The notes beneath the pieces are model-generated. The model saw only the letters and a program-made list of their open reading frames with translations, did not search any database and was not told the origin of the DNA. Of a stretch of 64,000 nt of DNA, positions 56,271 to 64,000 are shown in pieces. The DNA lies in the NCBI RefSeq assembly GCF_943734655.1, contig NC_071354.1:8650001-8714000 (forward strand). Reading direction: 5' to 3'. Origin of the DNA: Sabethes cyaneus. Its lineage: Eukaryota > Arthropoda > Insecta > Diptera > Culicidae. How positions within the stretch are numbered: position 1 is the stretch's first letter; every line of letters begins with the position of its first letter. Both the position numbers and the translations under genes were made by a program.

Positions 56271-57340
56271 CCTATAACTGGCTGCGTAAATTGAGCAGCT
56301 TGAAAATTCACACAATTGTAAGTATCCAACTGTTATCGTAGCAACCACAGACTAGCTCCACCCGACGGTAGCAGCCACCGATTGAATCGGTACGCAACGA
56401 ACGGTCTCACGCTCGGACTGTGCAAAATGCGCCGCGCCCGTCACTTCTCCATCGCGCAGCCACTCCACCCACCGGTTACTTGGATGACGACGGAGCTGTT
56501 ATGGTTGTTATGGAGTCAAAAAGCATGCCAAACACGCTTCCAATAAATATGTATGTTCATAATAGCTTTGTATACCGATCTTGTCGAGTTGTCGTTTTCT
56601 TCACGTTTCAACACCTACCGCCGTCTTAAACGTCCACCCTTTCCGGCGTTCCCTTCGGCGTAATGCGCGTCGTGATCGGCGGTTTTTGGACACGAGCTCT
56701 CGCCTTGCTTCCGCCGTACCTTCCAGCGTTCCACGTTCTACACCACCGGTAAGCCACAAAAAAAGCAGCGTCGGTCGTGCTCATAAATGCTGACTAACAA
56801 AAGAGGCCTCTTTCCCCGACTGCGGCGAGCGATGGTGATCAGGTTGCCAAGCCAACCAATAGCCCAATGTTGTTGAAGTCGGTCGTAACGATCGGCACAT
56901 TTTGTGGCTTTAAGCCACAGGCCCGGTCTGGTCTGCACCGAGCGGCGCGCAGCGCGCGACGGGAGAGTCCACTAATGGAGACAACTGAACTGTAGCCATC
57001 GACCCATCGCGCATCGGAGGGCAGCTCGGGTTAAGCGATTTTAAGCCGAGCCCCAAAATGCTAACGAATTTTCACACGAGCCACACCGGGCGAGCGCGAG
57101 GTAGAAATTGAATATACCTACTTCAGTCCAATCTTCACCCAGCCGCGCCACGCCGCGCCACGCCGCGTCGGAGTCAAATGGAGTCAATTAATCGCGAACT
57201 GGGCGAGTGGAATTAAGCTAGACTAATCCAACCAGCAGGAGGGATGGTTTCGCCGGGTGAGGTGAGGAGAACAAAGTTGCTGAGCTTCAGGCCTTTTGTT
57301 TGGCTTTTCAATGCGCGGTATTTCACCTTTCAGCCAAAAT
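56271..57340. promoter_or_regulatory. GC-rich non-repetitive island 2
   Basis: GC-rich DNA with CGCGCC-type repeats (57140-57170) and GAGCGGCGCGCAGCGCGCGA near 56940. Short ORFs on both strands lack domains. Candidate promoter/5'-UTR. Confidence 0.3.
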
Positions 57341-58080
57341 ATTATTAATCAATTAGTGCTGTTAAGATTAACTTAATTAGGTATAGTTTATACCAACGCA
57401 ATTTACACAAGAAATAGGTTATTTGCAAGCCCAAAAACCAAGTAAAAAATCTTTACACATTTGACAATATTTTTGAGTTTTCAAGCCACTTTTAAATTTA
57501 TATTTTAAAATTTAATGACATGCAATAAGTGTGATTTTTCCTTATAGCCTTAGTACGTAAAAGTTTGTCAATAACCAAAATCTACTCGTAGTTTTATTTT
57601 ACAAATAGTTTTATTTTAATACTTAATGAGAGTAACACGCTCAGTTTGCCACTTTTGCTATCACTCAAAACATTTTTGTTTTTGATCTTAATGTTGTATG
57701 TAATTGAAAAACAAATTAAGTTACGTGTTAAATACTTAAAACTGTCCTCTAGTTGGCAGTTTCGCCCAGAGTTAGTAACTGTTGAGTACCCATTTGCTTT
57801 TGCAGCGTAAAAAAATAAAAACATAATTTCCTGTCTGTGTAATTCATCCCAACTGTTTGACTGCGCAACCTTTGTTGTATCTTTAATTAAATATGCTTTT
57901 TGCCATGAAAAACCAATTAAAACAAATCTCGTCAGTCTTGCCGTAAAGCTGTATCCGATTGCGAGAAATAAGTTGTCATTTAAGTGTATGTTTTATATGG
58001 GCAATTAAAAAGGAATAAATACCTAAAAGATAACGAGAAACAAAAGGTGAGTTAAAAAATCGGATACAACACGCGTACGG
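57341..58080. other. AT-rich non-coding DNA with many TAAT/AATTA motifs
   Basis: Single-copy looking, rich in homeodomain-type TTAATTA/CAATTA motifs (for example 57345 and 57885). No gene; a regulatory role is only a guess. Confidence 0.3.
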
Positions 58081-59150
58081 CCTAGTTATAATGTTGCCAC
58101 CATAATTTGTCGCAAAGTTCCACACCGCTGTCAATCAGTTCAATTAGCATTCGTCAAACCGCACCAGCAGTTTCAAACGGTTTCGCCTGATTCGTCCGAC
58201 GGTCGTCCCCCGCCCTGCCCAGGCCAGCCCAGGCTGACGACTCGACGACTGTCAGTAGGTTTTAAATATCACAACATAAAATAATAATTAAGTTCAGACA
58301 TGCTTCTTCAATGAAAACTTATACATTTATATTCATAACCACGTCTAATAGAGGGAACGTGCAATGTGTATAGCCAAGCCAGCATCAGCAGCCAGCCCGC
58401 AAACCGGCGACGACTCTTTCACTCGCGCCTGCTTTGATCGGTGCCTGATAGCCAGCATGCTTCGAGCGCGATCCGACACATTGCCTACTCGACGATTACT
58501 CTTCTTCGCCCATCCACACCATCCACCAACCCAGCCCAAAAGCGACGGCACAGTGCAGTGTGTCGATTGCCCACCGTGGAGTCCCTTTTCCCGCCTTGTT
58601 CGACCACGTGCGCTGCTTCGCTCCGTAACAAAAAGCAGCTCAGCGCAGCGCACTGAAAGAGCCCCTATATCACTGCCAGTGAAATAAAAAAAGAGCACCA
58701 CTTCATTCCGTCTTCGTCGTCGTTGTCGTGGCCACTCCGCGCGCTGGCGTACATATTGCGAACGAAGGCTTATATTGCTTCGCCTTCTTTCACGTCGTTG
58801 CTGCTTCTTCCTTCGGCGCAGACCCGAGTCCGGGCATAAAAAACCATGAAAACAGTGTGGGAATTTCGAGTTAAAAATTATTTTTCCCACGACTCGAGGC
58901 ACACATTATGCCAGCTAAGTAGGCGATCCACGGGTTGGCCGCGGGGGTGCGCGGCTGCCTGCAGCAGGCTGTGCGGTGCGCGGGTGAAATAGCAGCAGCA
59001 AAACACATAAACAGATGGTGACTTACACACAGATACGGCCAGCTGCCGGTTGCCGGTGGTGGAATGCTGTAAGTCACACAATTCCGATACTTTGGAGAAA
59101 TTCCGTTGCATGATAATCGGGACGAAATTGTTCCATCCTTCTCTTAACTC
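58081..59150. promoter_or_regulatory. GC-rich non-repetitive island 3
   Basis: GC-rich. GTAAGT occurs on the minus strand near 59025 and could be a 5'-UTR splice donor. The longest ORF (58345-58902, minus, Arg-rich) has no domain signal and is probably spurious. Confidence 0.35.
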
Positions 59151-59779
59151 TTCTATACATTGACCTCAGGGGACTTAGGATTTGACATATTGAAGCAACA
59201 ATCAACAATTAAATTAAGTTTTTCGTGTACAAGTTCTGAGTATTTTATTGTAAGCGATCAGCATTGCTTGCCTTCGTGCCTCGTTTGTTGCAAAAAATTT
59301 TACAACCACATTTATCCAAAGCCGTGACGCAGTTTTGCATAGTAGTTTGTATTGTAATTTACAATAATATTTGACTCAGGTGAAGACCTGAATGTAGGAA
59401 TCCCGGGTCGTGGTGGCAGGGTGCCCAAATTCGTTACTTGCATGATTTTGGCTATGAAACGGTGAATTCGCGCAGCAGTGAAGTTTTTAATGTAACGGTT
59501 TGGAAACGAATTAAAACATAGAAAATGTTCAATGCTTCAGTGCTCAGAGACTTTGCGGAAGCTAACTTTATTATCTATCGTGATAAATTGTCAACCTATC
59601 TATTAGATGGACGTAATATTTTCCGTCCGTACAGTGGATTCGTGCAGGACTAGCAGGGCTAGCGATGGCGCATTTGTCGCTCCACGCCAACCCTTAAATT
59701 TAGCCGTAAAAAGTAAGTAAGGATGTGAACGAATTGACGATGAATACCCCAGGAACGACTACAGTGGAGAGAACTTCTT
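59151..59779. other. Unassigned DNA
   Basis: AT-rich. No gene or repeat recognised until the RTE-B fragment. Confidence 0.3.
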
Positions 59780-60930
59780 GATACAGAACGAGCGACCTTG
59801 ACATTTCCTTCAAAAGGTCCGCGAATACAGAGTTCCCACGCATCATTAGTTCGTTGACTTCAAAGCCGCATATGATACCATCGACCAAAAAGAGCTAGGG
59901 GAAATCATCGAGGAGTGTAGCTTTCGCAGAAAGCTCATCATGGTCTCTCATGGCTGCTGTTCAACATAGAGGCAGAATCGAGGCCGACCGACGCCGCTTC
60001 GGCAGTAATGTAACGATCGACGACGCTGAGTTAGAGCTTAGAGGTAGTCGATGAATCTGTCTATCTTGGTTTACTGGTAACGGCAGAAATGACACCAGCC
60101 GTTAGATTCGACGGCGTATTATCAGCGGAAGTCATGCTTACCGTGGGCTTCACAATCATTTGCGGACGAACAGGCTAAGCCGTACAAAGTGATCCTGATG
60201 ACGACATGACGCTTATTAGATCGGTTGTTCTCTACGGGCGTGAAACCAGGAGGACCTGCGAGTGCTCGGAGTTTTCGAGAAACGAGTGCTAAGAACGATC
60301 TTTCCGAATCTTAGTAGGGTTCGAATCTTAGTAGGATCAGACCATTTGAAATCAAGTGATTTTAGCATGGGTTTATTCTCAGGTCCTTCATTACCCTGCC
60401 TTCATACTGTATTCTATATGACCTAATATGAAACATGAATGCCCTCTTGACAGTGCAAAAAGTCACTCTTATAGCTAAATGTACTGGTCAGCCTCGCCAG
60501 GGATGGCCGTAATTGGAGACAGCACTGGCAGTGAGGTGCAAGGTGAATAAAGTAGAGCTGGCATTGAAGGAAGGGTAAACTCCACTATACACAAGCACGC
60601 ATAAAATTTAATAAGCATATCGCTCAATAGCGATCATTGCACAAAAATGCAGTGCAGGTTATATACAAATACCCGGGCGATATCACCATAGATCAACGAT
60701 ACTGGTCGCAGTGATGAGTCCTTACAGGAAAAAAAGAACGATCGTCGGCGGCGTATACAGGCGAACGAAGGATGGAGGTGGAGGCCGTAGTAGCACATTT
60801 GTTACAAATTAGTTGTGGTAACCGATATGTGACTAATTTTAGTCATAAATGAGTTACTGCAACTAAAAGTGCCAAAAGTGTGCTGCTTGGGGAATGAACC
60901 ATGAACTAAACGCCGAATCAGCTAAATATT
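59780..60930 (+). mobile_element. RTE-B fragment, sense, decayed and interrupted
   Basis: Pieces such as VDFKAAYDTIDQKEL (59850), VVLYGRET (about 60220) and AACCATGAACTAAACG (MNHELN, 60898) follow RTE-B order. About 60300-60720 is foreign sequence. Confidence 0.7.
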
Positions 60931-61086
60931 GCCGTACAGACATCCAACACGACACTGTTGAATTTACGGAGGAATCTCCCTAATACAGTAACGGCCAAAC
61001 TGCGACACGCGGCATTCATGGAGCGATCTGATTTGGTCTGAACGAATCCTATGCCTGGGCACCACTGTCCTAATATAAGGAAACTA
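60931..61086. other. Short unassigned spacer
   Basis: No feature recognised between the RTE-B fragment and the next ORF. Confidence 0.3.
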
Positions 61087-61380
61087 TCATTCTCGACTTT
61101 GTTGAATCGTTCGCACAGCGCCGTTACCCGGATATTCCGAAAAACACCGTTGCATTAGAGAGCGCAAATCATTAGTTAGTGGAACCAACTTCAATATGCG
61201 CCGAAACGTTACATCGTGTTTAGCACTATCAACCACATCCTCCAACGAATCCATGACCGCTTCCATCAGTTGCCTGTTCTGCCCATATCGCTCAAGCATT
61301 CTTATATGTCGGGCTAAATACAAACGCCCCGCATCAAACCAGTCAAGCCGACAGCATTCGTCGATCCCGACGCCACGCAA
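61087..61380 (-). CDS. Unidentified ORF, possible exon of a host gene
   Basis: The open frame starts at a non-ATG codon; the first ATG gives MLERYGQNRQLMEAVMDSLE. The peptide is amphipathic and helix-rich (LEDVVDSAKHDVTFRRILKL; LRSLMQRCFSEYPG), with ordinary protein-like codon use and no repeat composition. I do not recognise a family. A GTAACG follows TATCCGG and could be a weak splice donor. It could also be chance or an old retroelement gag. Confidence 0.25.
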   Translation of the reverse strand: MRGVGIDECCRLDWFDAGRLYLARHIRMLERYGQNRQLMEAVMDSLEDVVDSAKHDVTFRRILKLVPLTNDLRSLMQRCFSEYPGNGAVRTIQQSRE

Positions 61381-61559
61381 TCAATCAGCAAACCAATCAA
61401 CTTAAGCTGCATAATCAACACACAGTATCAACTTTTCAGACTCTCCTGAACCAAGTTCTTTTCATGCGTGGTTTGATTTTGGATCTAACAGTGATTCAGT
61501 GGATTTTGGATTTATCTCGACCGTCATTAACTTGCTCAATTCCATTCACAAAGTCCTTT

Positions 61560-61860
61560 ACATATCACTTTAACTCTAGGATGCTCCAATAAACGTCTCG
61601 CTAGATCACTTCTCTACTGTTTCTAATGAACAATACTTTGATGGACGTCTCGTTATATGAAATCTTTTTTATTAATTGATGACTCGAATGTCTCGCTCCA
61701 TCGAGCTATTGGTTTCTCCTTTTTTGAAACCAATACTACTCCGATGAGCGTTTCATTCGGTCATAGTCGGAACCAACGGTTCATGGATGGACGTCTCGTA
61801 ACACCGGACCATCTTCAAGTATCGGTGATACTGCGGTGTACGTCTCGTTACATCTCTTTG
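61560..61860. repeat. Degenerate ~50-bp tandem repeat
   Basis: ACGTCTCG or a close variant recurs near 61593, 61645, 61688, 61747, 61791 and 61840, spacing about 43-59 bases. The surrounding ATGGATGG/ATC phrases recur too. Confidence 0.55.
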
Positions 61861-62019
61861 CAGTAAAAATCGTTAACTGCAATTGCACAAAATCACTGCA
61901 AATTGCCGGTGTCGTTTATCTTCTGACCATAGAAGGCGTTGCATGAACAACGCAATCACCGTTAGTGAAGGAAACTTCTTTTGAAGGAAATGAAATGTGT
62001 TTGAGAAAACTCCCTTCTT
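61861..62019. other. Short unassigned spacer
   Basis: No feature recognised. It ends at the CTTCTTCTTCTTC run that is the RTE-A tail in antisense. Confidence 0.3.
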
Positions 62020-62290
62020 CTTCTTCAGTAGCATAGAGCCGGAGTAGCTCGTGCTGTTTCAAACACTCGTCTCCATTCAATTCGGTCTTGGGCCACTCGT
62101 CGCCAATTTCCTAGTCGTCTCAGAAGTCACAAATCGCTTTCGACCTGATCGAACCATCGTGCACGTTGGGCCCCCCTGTTCCTGGTGCCGGTGGAGTTGT
62201 TGAAGAGAACTATTTTCGTCGCACTGTCGTCCGGCATCCTTACAACGTGTCCGCCCCACTGTAGCCTGCTAACGGTTTCGGCGAACTGCA
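62008..62290 (-). mobile_element. RTE-A 3' end with (GAA)n tail
   Basis: Antisense; matches 51700-51969 closely, including the GAA tail at 62008-62020. Confidence 0.85.
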
Positions 62291-63224
62291 AAATGTTGGG
62301 TGGTATCCGGTAGCGGCTCCACGTTGTACCCAGGCCCGTCACAGTCTCAGGTTAGAGCACACGTGACCTCGAAGGCGGGGTTGAACTACTGGTGTAGTGG
62401 TTTGGTAGGTATGTCGCCTATACCGGAACTCTGCTTCAGTCTTACCCGGGCCCGTCACAGCCTCTGACACGAGCGCGTGTGACCTCACAGGCGGGGTTTC
62501 TGCGTGGGGGTGGTATAAGCTCTTCCGCTGTACCAAGATCGTTGTTTTACCCAGGCCCGTCACCGCCTCTGGCACGAGCGCAGGTGAGCTCACAGGCGGG
62601 GTTCGTTCGAGGTTGCGGGGATTTTGGTATTCAATCGCTTGCCGTCGGGCAAGGCTACAAGTATTAATCCGGGTGATCCGGTTCCGACCAGATTCTGCAA
62701 ACAATACTAATGGGTCCTATCACAAAAGAGAAAGTTCTTTTAGCGTGACATTGTGAGGTTAGGGAGTCGCTCGCCTGGAAATTTTCCCAATGTTCATACC
62801 TGACTGGGATATAACTCTTATTTAATTCCTTTGGCGGAATATATCACACTTCTACGTCCACTTCAGTATTTGCTACTGAAAATCTGAAGCGTTTTGCATC
62901 GCCCTCTATTTTGTTTTGTGGAATTCTACGGGACTTTCGTTAAGCACAGTGAGCTTGCCTAACCCCTAATTTTTAACCTATTTTATTTTGATATCTTGGA
63001 GTAATTTTAATGTAGCTTTAATCGTTCCCTATTTTATTTAGTCTCTAGGATTTTAATTTTATTTATATTTATTTTTAATGTATGACAATATTATTTTATT
63101 AGCACATTAAACGCTTACCCAACCTACCTCTATAATTATATAATTCAATTCATACCGAACTCCAGTATACTGCTATCTAGTTGCGTTTTTCTGCAACCGT
63201 ACCTATGGGTATAGGGTTAAGATG
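62291..63224. repeat. Unassigned insert with three ~110-bp GC-rich tandem units
   Basis: Lies between two parts of an antisense RTE-A and replaces about 220 bp of it. CCCAGGCCCGTCAC-type units start near 62331, 62453 and 62552. The minus frame 62339-62704 reads a repeated peptide (TPPVSSPALVPEAVTGLGKT, then TPPVRSHALVSEAVTGPGKT). The rest (62700-63220) is AT-rich. This may be the 5' repeat region of another element. Confidence 0.5.
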
Positions 63225-64000
63225 TGAAACGGGAACACCGTGCGGCGGCGTATGCTTCCTGATCGTAGCGTTTTACGAAGGGCAAAGTAGGCCCGATTTT
63301 CCGCTTGGATGCGCCGCTGGATCTCCTTACTAGTGTTGTTGTCCGCGGTCACCAGCGATCCCAAATACACGAACTCCTCTACCACTTCTAGTTCGTCGCC
63401 GTCAACGGTTACCGTCCGTGGGAGGCGCGTTTATTTCCTTTGAGCCTCTGCTCATCTGCTCTGCTCATGCTTTCATGTATTTGGCCTCCGACGCATTTAT
63501 TTTTAGCCCAATTCTCCTAGACTCCGCTTTCAGTCTGGCGTAGATTACCTCCGCCGTCGCGAAGTTTCTGGCAATGATATCGAAGTCATCTGCAAAGCCT
63601 AGAAGTTGGCTACTCTTGGTAAAAATTGTGCCTCTCGTTTTGATGCCCGCTCGTCGGATCACCCCCTCAAGAGCGATGTTGAACAGCATGCAGGATAGAC
63701 CGTCACCTTGTCTCAACCCTCGTCGCGTCTCGAAGGGACTCGAGAGTGTCCCAGAGATGCGTACGAAACACATCGCTCGATACAATGTAGCTCTGATCAG
63801 TCGCGTCAGTTTGTTCGAAAACCCGTATTCGTGCATTATCTGCCATAGCTTGTCTCGATCGACTGTATCGTATGCTGCTTTGAAATCAATAAAGATATGA
63901 TGGCATTTCTGCAAGATCTGTCGGATAGTAAAAATTTGGTCCGTAGTTGCGCGAGCCCCCATGAAATCCGCCTGATAATTCCCTACAAAACCTTGTGCTA
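63225..64000 (-). mobile_element. RTE-A RT segment, antisense, runs off the window
   Basis: Encodes QLLGFADDFDIIARNFATAE, RRGLRQGDGLSCMLFNIAL and IDFKAAYDTVDRDKLWQIM (63465-63962) and VEEFVYLGSLVTADNNTSKE (63203-63385). The RT catalytic box is intact, but a frameshift near 63440-63470 and the loss of the segment after RRRT disable it. Relative to 50760-50850, a short stretch coding REYNVPT is missing before HHIFIDFK. Confidence 0.85.

Noticed and set aside
58345..58902. 185-aa Arg-rich minus-strand ORF
   Set aside because: Low complexity, no family motif, and overlapping open frames on the other strand; likely chance in GC-rich DNA.

Overview
The window looks like culicine-type mosquito nuclear DNA. 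The evidence is compact host genes with 57-78 bp introns, embedded in a dense, multi-layered mass of mosquito-style transposable elements: RTE-type, jockey-type and RNase H-bearing (LOA/I-like) non-LTR elements, BEL/Pao, Tc1/mariner, hAT and many foldback MITEs. The genus is an inference. No prokaryotic or viral gene is seen.

Layout. 0.5-4.9 kb holds two host genes on the minus strand: CDK11/PITSLRE (spliced model of 866 aa, three exons) and a DMAC2/ATP-synthase-subunit-s-like mitochondrial assembly factor (269 aa, two exons). 4.9-10.1 kb is intergenic and packed with foldback MITEs and a six-unit tandem repeat ending in (GACA)n. 10.1-26.5 kb is one plus-strand gene, a YTHDC2-type R3H/DExH helicase/ankyrin/HA2/OB/YTH protein (model of 1325 aa, five exons). 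Its third intron is about 11.5 kb and is filled with dead elements: RTE fragments, a deleted mariner, a tRNA-like SINE, an RNase H-bearing LINE and a 341-bp hairpin. The last two exons, which complete the YTH domain, lie beyond them at 26166-26492. 28.2-28.7 kb is the 5' part of an NME6-type nucleoside diphosphate kinase, ending just after the active-site histidine motif; its last exon was not found.

From about 29 kb to the end almost everything is mobile: a decayed BEL/Pao (29.1-32.4), a 1-kb pyrimidine tract, a near-complete RTE-B on the minus strand split by a jockey-type insertion with a visible target duplication (33.9-38.4), more jockey-type remnants (42.3-44.1, 47.4-48.9), and an RTE-A cluster (44.7-56.3). 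That cluster includes one copy with a long intact reverse-transcriptase ORF and another split by a hAT-like element with a perfect 8-bp duplication, which itself holds an older RTE-A fragment. Three GC-rich, non-repetitive patches (41.2-41.9, 56.3-57.3, 58.1-59.1) may be promoter or 5'-UTR sequence of a host gene whose coding exons are not recognisable here.

The host genes do not form a pathway; they are a transcription/splicing kinase, a mitochondrial assembly factor, an RNA helicase of the germline meiotic programme and a mitochondrial-type NDP kinase. I see no convincing new multi-gene system. The most interesting points are the YTHDC2-like gene, whose YTH domain is hidden behind an element-filled intron and seems to have lost one m6A-cage tryptophan, and the foldback families that share one loop core.
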